From the NCBI GenBank assembly GCA_910586355.1, contig CAJUHJ010000002.1, forward strand, positions 1 through 64,000: 64,000 nucleotides of DNA, written 5' to 3'. How positions within the stretch are numbered: the stretch's first letter is position 1; the number at the start of each line of letters is the position of its first letter. Positions 35,998 through 45,083 of the stretch are shown here, piece after piece. Position numbers and translations under genes: made by a program. This stretch comes from an uncultured Lachnospiraceae bacterium. Lineage in GTDB: Bacteria; Bacillota; Clostridia; Lachnospirales; Lachnospiraceae. Under the pieces are notes generated by a model. It did not search any database. It was not told the DNA's origin and saw nothing but the letters and a program-made list of their open reading frames with translations.

Positions 35998-37359
35998 TTG
36001 AATCATTATATCGTACTATGGCCTATGGTTGTCATCACAGCTATGATGTTGCTTATGATGATGACAATACGTCTTTTGTCAAACGCAGCAATTGAATACG
36101 ATATTAAAAATGATTTAAGGAAGAGTATGAATCAGAGCCTAAAATATATATCGTTTGAAAAAGACGGCCTAAAAATTGAAGACGAATTCTGGTATATACA
36201 GGACTGTACTTTTGTGATTCTAAGAACAGACGGAACAGTTGAGGCCGGAAATTATCCGGAAAAACTAAAAGAAAAGATAAAAGAGCTGGAAGTTCCGGAA
36301 AGGCTGACAGTATCGGTTACAAGCGGAACTGAAAAATATTATGTCAGGGATGTAAAAATTGGGAGAGAGCATACAAAATGGAAATACTATGTGCGTGGAA
36401 TCATCAAAAAATCAGATGCAGACAGTCATTATGCGACGATTGCAATGGTCTCTTATTTGAACATAATCTGTGTATTAGCCGCTATTTTGGTATGGGGGTT
36501 GTTTTATTCCAAAAGAGTTTCCAGAGCCTTAGATGATATGTGCAAGACAGCAGAGAGCATTGGGACAAGCTTTGATATTACTAAGAGAATGACAGAAAAT
36601 TATAAATTTCAGGAAGTTGAGGTATTAGCGCAGGCAAATAACCGGATGTTAGATAGGATTGAACAAAATTTTAAACAGCAGAAACAGTTTACCTCGGATG
36701 TGGCCCATGAACTTCGGACGCCAATCGCTGTCGTTTTGGCACAGTGCCAATATGCCAGAGAAAGGATGCTAAGCGTAGAGGAGCATGAAGAGATTTTAGA
36801 CGTAATCTTTCGGCAGTCCAAAAAAATTGACAGTTTAATTATTCAGCTTTTGCATCTTTCCAGACTCGACCAAGACAGAATAGAAATTCAGGATGAAACG
36901 CTTGATTTTGTGGAAATTGTACAGTCGGTTTGTGAGGAATGGCAGGAGAAACTTCAAAATGGTATTCGGATAAGGCTAAAGTTAGAGGAAGCGTATTCAA
37001 TGGGCGATATAGGGCTGATTGTCATTGTGATACAAAATCTTCTTACAAATGCAGTCAAATTCAGCCGGCCGTATGGAGTGATTGACGTAAAGACTGGCGA
37101 GGCGTCAGGCGAATCTTATGTTCAGGTAACAGATTACGGTATTGGGATTGCAAAAGAACATCAAGAGCAAATTTTCCAAAGGTTTTATAAATGTGACAAA
37201 TCCAGAAATGCAGAAGGGTTTGGACTTGGGCTTGCGCTTTCAAAAAAGATTGCAGAAAAACATGGAGGAAGAATTACAGTTATCAGTGAACTTGGAAAAG
37301 GCAGTACATTTACACTTTATCTTCCGGTTCAGAAAAAAATTCCCAGTGAAAATTTTTAA
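35998..37359 (+). CDS. Membrane sensor histidine kinase
   Basis: Partner kinase of the regulator before it. Two transmembrane helices (about 5-27 and 148-170) flank a short extracytoplasmic domain; then come a HAMP-like linker, HisKA with His237 in DVAHELRTPIAV, and HATPase_c with LLTNAVKFS, DYGIGIA and GFGLGLAL. The start is uncertain: the TTG at 35998 gives a normal N-terminus but has no well-spaced ribosome binding site, the next in-frame ATG is at 36025, and the good GGGAG upstream sits before a non-start ATA codon. The pair may be translationally coupled. Confidence 0.9.
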   Translation: MNHYIVLWPMVVITAMMLLMMMTIRLLSNAAIEYDIKNDLRKSMNQSLKYISFEKDGLKIEDEFWYIQDCTFVILRTDGTVEAGNYPEKLKEKIKELEVPERLTVSVTSGTEKYYVRDVKIGREHTKWKYYVRGIIKKSDADSHYATIAMVSYLNIICVLAAILVWGLFYSKRVSRALDDMCKTAESIGTSFDITKRMTENYKFQEVEVLAQANNRMLDRIEQNFKQQKQFTSDVAHELRTPIAVVLAQCQYARERMLSVEEHEEILDVIFRQSKKIDSLIIQLLHLSRLDQDRIEIQDETLDFVEIVQSVCEEWQEKLQNGIRIRLKLEEAYSMGDIGLIVIVIQNLLTNAVKFSRPYGVIDVKTGEASGESYVQVTDYGIGIAKEHQEQIFQRFYKCDKSRNAEGFGLGLALSKKIAEKHGGRITVISELGKGSTFTLYLPVQKKIPSENF

Positions 37360-37469
37360 TGTGATTTTAATATTTCTTGCTTATTATGGAATCCTAAAGC
37401 GTATAAGAATGGCTTAAGAGAGAAAACAGCTTAAGGATTTAGGATTAGAAAAAGAGACTATAATTGAGG

Positions 37470-37498
37470 TGGAAATTATTTCCAAAGTGTAGTATACT
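37470..37498 (+). promoter_or_regulatory. Putative cysD promoter with overlapping palindrome
   Basis: TATACT at 37493-37498 is a good -10; the -35 (TGGAAA, 37470-37475) is poor and lies within the perfect palindrome GGAAATTATTTCC (37471-37483). A regulator binding there would block or replace -35 recognition, as expected for a controlled sulfate-activation gene. Confidence 0.45.
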
Positions 37499-37543
37499 AA
37501 GTGCAGAAATATGAAATAAATTGTAAAAACAAAGGAGTATCGT

Positions 37544-38437
37544 ATGGATCATTTAGATGAGTTAGAGGCAGAAGCCATTTATATTATGCGTGAAGTTGCA
37601 GCAGAGTGCGAAAAGCCGGTTATGTTGTATTCAATTGGCAAAGATTCCTCTGTAATGCTGCATTTGGCGTTAAAAGCATTTTATCCCGAAAAGCCTCCAT
37701 TTCCGTTTTTGCATGTCAATACGACATGGAAATTTAAAGAAATGATTGAGTTTCGTGATAAAATGGCCAGGGATTTACAGATTGAGATGTTGGAATATAT
37801 CAATGAAGAAGGCGTGTCCCAAGGGATTAATCCTTTTGAGCATGGTTCGGCATATACGGATATTATGAAGACACAGGCGCTGAAACAGGCTTTGGATAAA
37901 TATGGGTTTACGGCTGCATTTGGCGGCGGACGCCGGGACGAAGAGAAATCCCGCGCAAAGGAACGGATTTTTTCTTTCCGGGACGCGCATCACGCATGGG
38001 ACCCAAAGAATCAAAGGCCGGAAATGTGGAAATTATTCAATACTAAAATTAATAAGGGAGAAAGTATCCGTGTTTTTCCATTGTCAAATTGGACGGAAAA
38101 AGATATTTGGCAGTATATTAAACGGGAAAATATTCCGATTGTATCGTTATATTTTGCAAAAGAAAGGCCCGTTGTAGTCCGGAACGGAAATATCATTATG
38201 GTAGATGATGACCGGATGAAATTAGAACCGGGTGAGACGCCGCAAAATAAAATGGTACGTTTCCGGACGCTTGGCTGTTATCCTTTGACGGGCGGCGTAG
38301 AATCTGCGGCAGTGACGTTAGACGCTATCATTGAAGAAACATTAGCTTCCGTAGAGTCGGAGCGGACAAGCCGTGTCATAGATTCTGACGGTGGGGCTTC
38401 GAGCATGGAAAAAAGAAAACGTGAGGGGTATTTTTAA
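37544..38437 (+). CDS. cysD: Sulfate adenylyltransferase subunit 2
   Basis: CysD is the PP-loop ATP pyrophosphatase that forms adenosine 5'-phosphosulfate (APS) from sulfate and ATP, driven by GTP hydrolysis in CysN. The 297-residue protein has the PP motif YSIGKDSSVML (about 28-38), FGGGRRDEEKSRAKER, and the C-terminal GGASSMEKRKREGYF signature. AAAGGAG precedes the ATG. The next gene, a CysN-CysC fusion, starts 1 bp after the stop, indicating coupled expression. Confidence 0.97.
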   Translation: MDHLDELEAEAIYIMREVAAECEKPVMLYSIGKDSSVMLHLALKAFYPEKPPFPFLHVNTTWKFKEMIEFRDKMARDLQIEMLEYINEEGVSQGINPFEHGSAYTDIMKTQALKQALDKYGFTAAFGGGRRDEEKSRAKERIFSFRDAHHAWDPKNQRPEMWKLFNTKINKGESIRVFPLSNWTEKDIWQYIKRENIPIVSLYFAKERPVVVRNGNIIMVDDDRMKLEPGETPQNKMVRFRTLGCYPLTGGVESAAVTLDAIIEETLASVESERTSRVIDSDGGASSMEKRKREGYF

Positions 38438-38438
38438 T

Positions 38439-40271
38439 ATGAAAAATGATTTACTGAAATTTATTACCTGTGGGAGTGTAGATGACGGAAAATCTACTTT
38501 GATTGGACATATGCTCTATGACGCCAAACTTCTTTTTGCGGATCAGGAAAAGGCGCTTGCCTTAGATTCTAAAGTTGGATCTGCCGGAGGAGAAATTGAT
38601 TACTCTTTGTTGTTGGACGGACTTATGGCAGAACGTGAGCAGGGAATTACAATAGACGTGGCATATCGGTATTTTACAACGGAGAATCGGAGTTTTATCG
38701 TTGCGGATACGCCGGGACATGAGGAGTATACAAGGAATATGGCAGTCGGGGCGTCTTTTGCTTCTTTAAGCGTTATCTTAGTGGACGCCAGCCAGGGTGT
38801 GCTGATTCAGACAAAACGCCATGCGAGAATCTGTCATTTAATGGGAATCAAGCATTTTGTATTTGCAATTAATAAAATGGACCTTGTCAATTACAATCAG
38901 GAGCGTTTTTGCGAAATTGAAAAAGATATTAAACTTCTGATGGCAGAATTCCAATATGAAAGCCTTCAGATGATACCTCTTTCGGCAACGGTCGGCGATA
39001 ATATTACGACGAAATCAAAACGTATGCCGTGGTATCATGGAATTTCCCTTTTGAATTATTTAGAACAGGTAGACGTATCCGAAGAGGGAGGCAATAAAAA
39101 CTTTTCGATGCCAGTGCAAAGGGTCTGTCGGCCGGATCATACGTTCCGTGGTTTCCAGGGACAGATTGCTTCAGGTGAAGTTGCGGTAGGAGACACGATT
39201 ACCGTATATCCAAGCGGTGAAAAAGCAAAAGTAGCTTCGATTTTACAGGGAGATAAAAAAGTAAACCGAAGTGAAAAAGGATATGTGGTGACAATTTCAC
39301 TTGATACGGAGATTGATGTGTCAAGAGGGTGCGTACTGGCAAAAAATTATTCCCTTAAAACAGGCTCTGTATTTGCGGCGTCGATACTTTGGATGGACGA
39401 CAGCAATCTGGTGTCTGGGAAGAATTTTCTGTTAAAAATCGGTACGTCCCAGGTTCCGGCAACCGTTATGAATATAAAATACCGAATTGACGTCAATACC
39501 GGCGCCCATGTTTCAGCGGATGCAATTACAAAAAATGAGATTGCATTTTGTGAAATATCAGTCGGCAGTAAGATTGTTTTTGATGAATTTACAGACAATA
39601 AAGATTTGGGTTCTTTGATATTGATTGACAGAATTACCAATATGACTTCTGCCTGCGGAGTCGTTGTCCATGAGATGAAAAAGGATAACAATCTGACCTG
39701 GCATGATATGGATATTACAAAAGAGCTGAGAGAAGGCCAGTTAAACCAGAAGGCGCTTACAATTTGGATGACGGGTCTTTCTGGTTCCGGTAAATCGACA
39801 ATTGCCAATGCACTTGAAAAGAAACTGTTTTCCATGGGCAAGCATACCATGATTTTAGACGGCGACAATGTGCGTATGGGGCTGAATAAAAATCTTGGAT
39901 TTGGTGAGAAAGACAGAATCGAAAATATTCGCCGGATTGCGGAAGTTTCGAAACTGATGAATGACGCTGGATTGATTGTGCTGACGGCGTTTATATCCCC
40001 TTACCGCAAAGACAGAAGAAGGGCAAAAGAGATTGTCGGCGATAATTTTATTGAAGTATATGTCAGCACTTCTTTAGAGGAATGTGAAAGAAGAGATGTC
40101 AAAGGGCTGTATAAAGCTGCGCGAGAAGGAAAAATATTTGATTTTACAGGAATCAGCAGCCCATATGAAAAACCGGAACATCCAGATATTATAGTGGGTG
40201 AAGAAGGACAAAGCATTGACGAGTGTGTCGATTGTATTTTGCAGGGACTTGCAAAATATTTAGAAAATTAA
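38439..40271 (+). CDS. cysNC: CysN-CysC fusion: sulfate adenylyltransferase GTPase subunit plus APS kinase
   Basis: The N-terminal part (about 1-430) is an EF-Tu-like GTPase with GSVDDGKSTLIG, the DTPGHEEY and NKMD motifs, and two beta-barrel domains; it activates CysD. The C-terminal part (about 435-610) is an APS kinase with P-loop GLSGSGKSTIAN and DGDNVRMGLNKNLGF, making PAPS. I start at the ATG at 38439, where the CysN N-terminus begins; an upstream in-frame start at 38391 lies inside cysD. No APS/PAPS reductase, sulfite reductase or sulfate transporter is nearby. Confidence 0.96.
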   Translation: MKNDLLKFITCGSVDDGKSTLIGHMLYDAKLLFADQEKALALDSKVGSAGGEIDYSLLLDGLMAEREQGITIDVAYRYFTTENRSFIVADTPGHEEYTRNMAVGASFASLSVILVDASQGVLIQTKRHARICHLMGIKHFVFAINKMDLVNYNQERFCEIEKDIKLLMAEFQYESLQMIPLSATVGDNITTKSKRMPWYHGISLLNYLEQVDVSEEGGNKNFSMPVQRVCRPDHTFRGFQGQIASGEVAVGDTITVYPSGEKAKVASILQGDKKVNRSEKGYVVTISLDTEIDVSRGCVLAKNYSLKTGSVFAASILWMDDSNLVSGKNFLLKIGTSQVPATVMNIKYRIDVNTGAHVSADAITKNEIAFCEISVGSKIVFDEFTDNKDLGSLILIDRITNMTSACGVVVHEMKKDNNLTWHDMDITKELREGQLNQKALTIWMTGLSGSGKSTIANALEKKLFSMGKHTMILDGDNVRMGLNKNLGFGEKDRIENIRRIAEVSKLMNDAGLIVLTAFISPYRKDRRRAKEIVGDNFIEVYVSTSLEECERRDVKGLYKAAREGKIFDFTGISSPYEKPEHPDIIVGEEGQSIDECVDCILQGLAKYLEN

Positions 40272-40310
40272 AGAAACAGCAGATGGAATATTTATCCGTC
40301 TGCTGTTTTT
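40272..40310. terminator. Bidirectional terminator between cysNC and the DUF975 gene
   Basis: AAACAGCAGA pairs with TCTGCTGTTT (with a partial extension) and is flanked by an A-run and a T-run. It touches the stop codon of the minus-strand gene. Confidence 0.85.
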
Positions 40311-41022
40311 ATGTAATTTCAGCCGTTATATTTCTGTAAAATTCCGTCCTGGTTTGGTTGATGTAAGGCATTACCCACAAAAGCCCGATACCAAAGGATA
40401 GGACGCCAAGGAGCAGCATACCAAGAAAACTTAAACTGATATAAAAACTTCTCGCTTTATTTCCTTTCATCAGCTCCCTGCTCTGTTGAAAGGCGTTTCG
40501 AACCGAAAGCTCTGCCTTATCAATTAAAAGATAAAAGACCTGGCTGTAAGAAATAGATATAATACAAGTGAAAACCATAGTTGCGATACAAACAGCTGTT
40601 AAAAATACAAAACCTATCAAAGTAGGGGTGAAAAGAAAAACAACTGCTGTAACGAGACAGGCAGGAACAGAAATTAGTATAAAAATACCTGCCAGTCTTA
40701 GTTTTGCAAAAACAAAACGATCCGGCCTCCAAAAGAAGAATAAAAATAAATCATAAAACTTAGCCTCTTTGCCTCTGGCAAGATTCAAATGGATGTTCAT
40801 CAGCCCGGTATTTAAAATACTGGTAAGCAAAGAAATAATCAAAGTAGATAAAATCCATATTGTAATTTGCATGGCGCTTGGATTGGGCAGAGGAAGTCCG
40901 AAAGGATAGCTAATGATAAAAACAATTAGTTCACTCAGTATCAGGGTTCCCATCAATAGACTGTACTTTTGAATTATAATTCCTCTGGCACGTCGTTTCA
41001 ATTCCTTGGAAGTCAGTTTCAT
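40309..41022 (-). CDS. DUF975-family integral membrane protein
   Basis: A 237-residue polytopic protein with about five or six hydrophobic segments. The cytoplasmic N-terminus LTSKELKRRARGII and the ending WVMPYINQTRTEFYRNI are hallmarks of DUF975, as is the NTGLMNIHLNLARG segment. The function of the family is unknown. It is 22 bp after a small metalloprotease-like gene on the same strand, with which it may be co-transcribed. Confidence 0.85.
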   Translation of the reverse strand: MKLTSKELKRRARGIIIQKYSLLMGTLILSELIVFIISYPFGLPLPNPSAMQITIWILSTLIISLLTSILNTGLMNIHLNLARGKEAKFYDLFLFFFWRPDRFVFAKLRLAGIFILISVPACLVTAVVFLFTPTLIGFVFLTAVCIATMVFTCIISISYSQVFYLLIDKAELSVRNAFQQSRELMKGNKARSFYISLSFLGMLLLGVLSFGIGLLWVMPYINQTRTEFYRNITAEIT

Positions 41023-41043
41023 AAAACAGATAATCTCCTTTAG

Positions 41044-41475
41044 TTATGCGGCGTAATCAATGTTCGCACCGGTATATTTGGCAGCATCTAAGGCTTTTTG
41101 GTTCTTTTGGTAAGGATTGGACTCGTTGGGATATTTTAAGGTAGTCCTTGTCTCGCCTCCGGCAGTATAAGTGCGTCCGCATTCCGGGCAAACCGCTGTG
41201 CGGATGGAAACGCCGACGGATACAACCTGGCCGTCTTTTTCTGCCGCTTTGCTGTAAGCGTTGGAGACATGTTCTGCTTCATGCGCGCGTACTCTTGCCC
41301 CGGAAGCAGAAGGAGAAATATGCGAAGCGGCTTTAAAAGAAACGTTTTCGTCGGAGCCGTCCTGATATTTCCGGGATTTACAGGTGTCACATTCAGCCGG
41401 AGAAGATTTGTAACCCGGTTTTTCGGTCATTGAATGATAACCAGTGTTAAAATTTGGGATGTTTCCAATATTCAT
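41044..41475 (-). CDS. SprA-like putative metalloprotease with HExxH motif
   Basis: A 143-residue protein with a zincin motif HEAEH (His65-His69) and two Cys pairs, Cys29/Cys32 and Cys96/Cys99 (CPECG), which could form a zinc ribbon. The pattern (ASGARVRAHEAEHV followed by an AYSKA helix) resembles the small catalytic core of SprA-related/CJM1_0395-type proteins, whose role is not known. There is no signal peptide. A clear AAGGAGG precedes the ATG. Proteolytic activity is inferred from the motif alone. Confidence 0.7.
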   Translation of the reverse strand: MNIGNIPNFNTGYHSMTEKPGYKSSPAECDTCKSRKYQDGSDENVSFKAASHISPSASGARVRAHEAEHVSNAYSKAAEKDGQVVSVGVSIRTAVCPECGRTYTAGGETRTTLKYPNESNPYQKNQKALDAAKYTGANIDYAA

Positions 41476-41540
41476 AAAGATTCCTCCTTTACAAAATGCG
41501 TATATAATATTATTATAACAAAATCGGGAGGAAATTCAAG

Positions 41541-42023
41541 GTGAAAATAAAGAGGGCAGGAAAGAAATTATTCAGAATGAACCGGTTGGAAGACAGGCTG
41601 TATGTTTTGGGAATTTGCGTACCGCTTATGATGACGATGTTTTTTTTGATGTTTAGGGCGCTGCCGGGTTTTGTGCGGGAGTTTTTTCTGGTTCCGTGTG
41701 TGTTTCATGCAGTGACGGGGCTGTATTGTCCGGGATGCGGTGGAACCAGGGCGGCGGCTGTTTTGTTTCAGGGAGAGATTTTACGCTCGTTTTTTTATCA
41801 TCCGATTGTGGCCTATACGGCGGGGCTTTATGCCTGGTTTATGATTTCTCATACGGTGGAATATCTTTTGGGGCATAAGGTTAGGATTGGACTAAAGTAT
41901 CGAAGCTGGTATTTGTACGCCGCGCTTGCGGTTGTAGTGATAAATTTAGCTGTCAAGAATGTAATTCTGACAGCTTTTGGAATAGACATATTAAAATTGC
42001 TGGATACCCATGCTTTGGTATAA
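41541..42023 (+). CDS. DUF2752-family membrane protein
   Basis: A 160-residue protein with three or four hydrophobic segments and the DUF2752 signature LYCPGCGGTRA, in which two Cys flank a turn next to a helix. The following HPIVAYTAGLYAW helix is also typical. Function is unknown. It starts with GTG-free ATG preceded by GGGAGGAAATTC. Its 3' end overlaps the convergent DUF4190 gene by 33 bp. Confidence 0.8.
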   Translation: MKIKRAGKKLFRMNRLEDRLYVLGICVPLMMTMFFLMFRALPGFVREFFLVPCVFHAVTGLYCPGCGGTRAAAVLFQGEILRSFFYHPIVAYTAGLYAWFMISHTVEYLLGHKVRIGLKYRSWYLYAALAVVVINLAVKNVILTAFGIDILKLLDTHALV

Positions 42024-42350
42024 ATCTGAGTATTGTTGTAAAAATTCTTCGGTTCCGCCGTATTTGAGCAATATGTAAAGTATGGCGGATAAATAGATGA
42101 AAAAGGTCATAAGTAAACCGGCGATACTTAGGATTAACCCGACCTTTGAGCGGAGAGAGAGGGTTTGTTCACTTCCGCGCGATATAAGGGCTAAAATTAT
42201 GCCAAGGGAACCGCAAATGACGGAAAGATAGATACATGCAGATGTGAGAAGGGCGACAATGCCTAAAATCATAGATGCAAGCGCCATAGTTTCGGAGCGG
42301 GAGGTTTGTGTGTGGTTTTTTTGTGTGTCGTTGTTTTCTTGAAATTCCAT
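41991..42350 (-). CDS. DUF4190-domain membrane protein
   Basis: A 119-residue protein with a polar N-terminus, then two hydrophobic hairpins: ALASMILGIVALLTSACIY, CGSLGIILALIS, and LRSKVGLILSIAGLLM. These match the DUF4190 pattern (repeat of SxxGxxxGxxxLI). The tail is polar. Function is unknown. The end overlaps the end of the DUF2752 gene on the other strand by 33 bp, so neither has a separate terminator. Confidence 0.8.
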   Translation of the reverse strand: MEFQENNDTQKNHTQTSRSETMALASMILGIVALLTSACIYLSVICGSLGIILALISRGSEQTLSLRSKVGLILSIAGLLMTFFIYLSAILYILLKYGGTEEFLQQYSDLYQSMGIQQF

Positions 42351-42442
42351 AGCATCCTCTTTTTTTTGAAATTGTGAATTGTTGTGTTTTTAATTAATTG
42401 CAGTATATCATGTATCTTGTGTTTTGTAAATGTGATTTCATT

Positions 42443-42472
42443 TTGGATATTTTAGGATTTTTATGTTATGAT
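42443..42472 (+). promoter_or_regulatory. Putative tex promoter
   Basis: TTGGAT (42443-42448), 18-bp spacer, TATGAT (42467-42472), 41 bp before tex. Confidence 0.55.
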
Positions 42473-42513
42473 AACATACAAAGTGTTTTTATGGAAATGG
42501 AAGGGAGAATAAA

Positions 42514-44655
42514 ATGGATATTATAACAGCGCTTGCAGGAGAATTGGGAATTAAGAAACATCAGGCAGAAGCTGCGGTGAAGCTGATTGACGAGGGCAAT
42601 ACGATTCCGTTTATCGCCCGCTACCGGAAAGAGGTTACCGGGGCTTTGAGTGATGAAATTCTGCGTAATTTATATGACAGATTAAATTATCTGAGAAACT
42701 TAGAGGAAAAAAAGAATCAGGTTTTAGCCAGCATAGAAGAACAGGGTAAATTGACAGAAGAGTTAAAAGCGCAGATTTTAGCGGCAGAAACCATGGTTGT
42801 CGTGGACGACCTCTACCGTCCGTATCGGCCAAAACGCCGGACGCGCGCTACGATTGCCAAGGAAAAGGGGTTGGAGCCGCTTGCGAATATTATCATGCTG
42901 CAGATGACGGACAAGCCTTTAGAAAAGGAAGCAGAAGCGTATGTGGACGCAGAGAAAGAAGTCAATACAGTAGATGAAGCGATAGACGGGGCGAAAGATA
43001 TTTTGGCGGAATCTGTTTCAGATGAAGCAGATTACCGGATTCATATTCGTGAGATTACAATGAAAAAAGGGCGGATTCTTTCGGCGGCAAAAAATGCCGA
43101 TGAAGAGTCTGTTTATGAGATGTATTATGAATTTGACGAGGCGCTGCCGAAGCTGGCCGGTCATAGGATATTGGCGTTAAACCGCGGGGAAACAGAAAAA
43201 GTACTGACTGTGAAAATTGAAGCGCCGGAAGAAGATATTCTCCGTTATTTGGAAAAAAAGATAATTGTACGTGACAATCCAAATACAACGTCGGTGTTAA
43301 AAGACGTGATTGCAGATAGTTATAAGCGATTGATTGCGCCTGCAATTGAACGAGAAATCCGCAGTACGCTTACAGAACGGGCAGAAGACGGAGCGATAAA
43401 AGTTTTTGGCAAAAACTTAGAACAGCTTTTGATGCAGCCGCCAATTGCAAACCAGATTGTATTGGGCTGGGATCCGGCGTTTCGTACAGGGTGCAAACTT
43501 GCAGTTGTTGATTCGACAGGAAAAGTTTTGGATACTACGGTGATTTATCCAACGGCTCCGCAGAATAAGGTAGAAGAATCGAAAAAGGTTTTAAAGCGTC
43601 TGATTACTACATATGGGATTACTCTGATTTCCGTTGGAAACGGAACGGCTTCCCGCGAGTCTGAAATGGTGATTGTAGATTTATTAAAAGAATTAGATAC
43701 ACAGGTGCAGTATGTGATTGTCAATGAAGCCGGGGCTTCTGTTTATTCTGCAAGTAAACTGGCGACAGAAGAGTTTCCGAATTTTGATGTGGGACAAAGG
43801 AGCGCGGCATCTATTGCAAGACGCTTACAGGACCCGCTTGCGGAGCTTGTGAAAATAGACCCAAAATCAATCGGAGTCGGGCAGTATCAGCATGATATGA
43901 ACCAGAAAAAATTGGGAGAGGCGCTTGTCGGCGTAGTGGAAGACTGTGTAAATAAAGTTGGCGTAGACTTAAATACCGCTTCTGCGTCTTTGCTGGAATA
44001 TATTTCAGGAATCAGTAAAGCGGTTGCGAAAAATATTGTGGCATACCGGGAAGAAAATGGACGTTTTACCGCCCGTCCCCAGCTTTTAAAAGTATCGAAA
44101 CTAGGGCCGAAGGCATATGAACAGTGCGCCGGATTTCTGCGGATTTCAGAAGGAAAAAATCCGCTTGACGCAACGAGCGTCCATCCGGAAAGTTATGTCG
44201 CGACCCAAAAGCTTTTGACGAAACTTGGATTTATGGCGGAAGACATCAGGGAAGGAAAATTAAGAGGGATTTCCAAAAAAATTTCAAATTATCAGACGCT
44301 TGCAAAGGAGCTTGAAATTGGAGAGCTGACATTAGAGGACATTGTAAAAGAATTAGAAAAGCCGGCGCGTGACCCAAGAGAAGATATGCCCAAACCTATT
44401 TTAAGAAGCGATGTGCTGGATATGAAAGATTTGACGCCGGGTATGGTGCTGAAAGGGACAGTGCGCAATGTCATTGATTTTGGGGCGTTTGTGGATATTG
44501 GCGTCCATCAGGACGGACTTGTGCATATTTCCCAGATGTCGGAGCGCTTTATCAAACATCCGCTTGAAGTTGTAAGCGTCGGAGATATTGTGGAAGTGTC
44601 GGTTTTAAGCGTTGATTTGAAAAAACAGAGGATTCAGCTTACCATGAAAATATAA
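42514..44655 (+). CDS. tex: Tex-family RNA-binding transcription accessory protein
   Basis: Tex is a conserved nucleic-acid-binding protein linked to transcription and toxin expression. The 713-residue protein has the N-terminal Tex region (TIPFIARYRKEVTGALSDE), a YqgF/RuvC-like domain (about 320-450, WDPAFRTGCKLAVVD), tandem HhH motifs (about 490-560, LNTASASLLEYISGIS), and a C-terminal S1 domain (about 640-713, GTVRNVIDFGAFVDIGVHQD). All parts are complete. It stands alone, with its own promoter, converging on the ThrE genes. Confidence 0.96.
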   Translation: MDIITALAGELGIKKHQAEAAVKLIDEGNTIPFIARYRKEVTGALSDEILRNLYDRLNYLRNLEEKKNQVLASIEEQGKLTEELKAQILAAETMVVVDDLYRPYRPKRRTRATIAKEKGLEPLANIIMLQMTDKPLEKEAEAYVDAEKEVNTVDEAIDGAKDILAESVSDEADYRIHIREITMKKGRILSAAKNADEESVYEMYYEFDEALPKLAGHRILALNRGETEKVLTVKIEAPEEDILRYLEKKIIVRDNPNTTSVLKDVIADSYKRLIAPAIEREIRSTLTERAEDGAIKVFGKNLEQLLMQPPIANQIVLGWDPAFRTGCKLAVVDSTGKVLDTTVIYPTAPQNKVEESKKVLKRLITTYGITLISVGNGTASRESEMVIVDLLKELDTQVQYVIVNEAGASVYSASKLATEEFPNFDVGQRSAASIARRLQDPLAELVKIDPKSIGVGQYQHDMNQKKLGEALVGVVEDCVNKVGVDLNTASASLLEYISGISKAVAKNIVAYREENGRFTARPQLLKVSKLGPKAYEQCAGFLRISEGKNPLDATSVHPESYVATQKLLTKLGFMAEDIREGKLRGISKKISNYQTLAKELEIGELTLEDIVKELEKPARDPREDMPKPILRSDVLDMKDLTPGMVLKGTVRNVIDFGAFVDIGVHQDGLVHISQMSERFIKHPLEVVSVGDIVEVSVLSVDLKKQRIQLTMKI

Positions 44656-44663
44656 AGCGGCCG

Positions 44664-45083
44664 TCATTTGTGGAATAATTTTTGCGGGATGGAAAAACCA
44701 AATAAAATGCCCACAGCAATGGCTCCGGCAATTTGAAATGTTTCGATTCCTTTGGCAGCTGACAGTTGAGTTTCATTCATTATAAAATAGTAAGAAGTAT
44801 AATAAATTCCGGAGCCGGGGACGAGGGTAAAAATTCCGGTCACAAGATAAAGCGTCGCCGGACATTTAAAATAAGCGGCAAACATACGGGAGATGATTGT
44901 GAGGCAAAATGCGGCTGCCAGTGAGGCAGACGTTGTTTTTAATCCAAGGGCGCAAAAAATCAGATAGGAAATCCAGCCCAGCGCACCGGTCAGCGCATTT
45001 GTAAGGAATTGTTCTTTTGGAGCGTTAAAAAGAACGGCAAACGACGCGGTAGCCGTCATGGAAAGCAGAAATTGTACAATCAC
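44664..45083 (-). CDS. Threonine/serine exporter, small subunit (ThrE_2/DUF3815 type)
   Basis: A 139-residue membrane protein with four or five helices. The GALGWISYLIF segment and PGSGIYYTSYYFIMNE pattern are those of the second half of ThrE-type exporters. It overlaps the end of the larger subunit by 4 bp, so the two are translationally coupled. In Corynebacterium both parts are one protein; the split form is common in Firmicutes. The substrate (threonine, serine or another small acid) is inferred from the family. Confidence 0.85.
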   Translation of the reverse strand: MIVQFLLSMTATASFAVLFNAPKEQFLTNALTGALGWISYLIFCALGLKTTSASLAAAFCLTIISRMFAAYFKCPATLYLVTGIFTLVPGSGIYYTSYYFIMNETQLSAAKGIETFQIAGAIAVGILFGFSIPQKLFHK

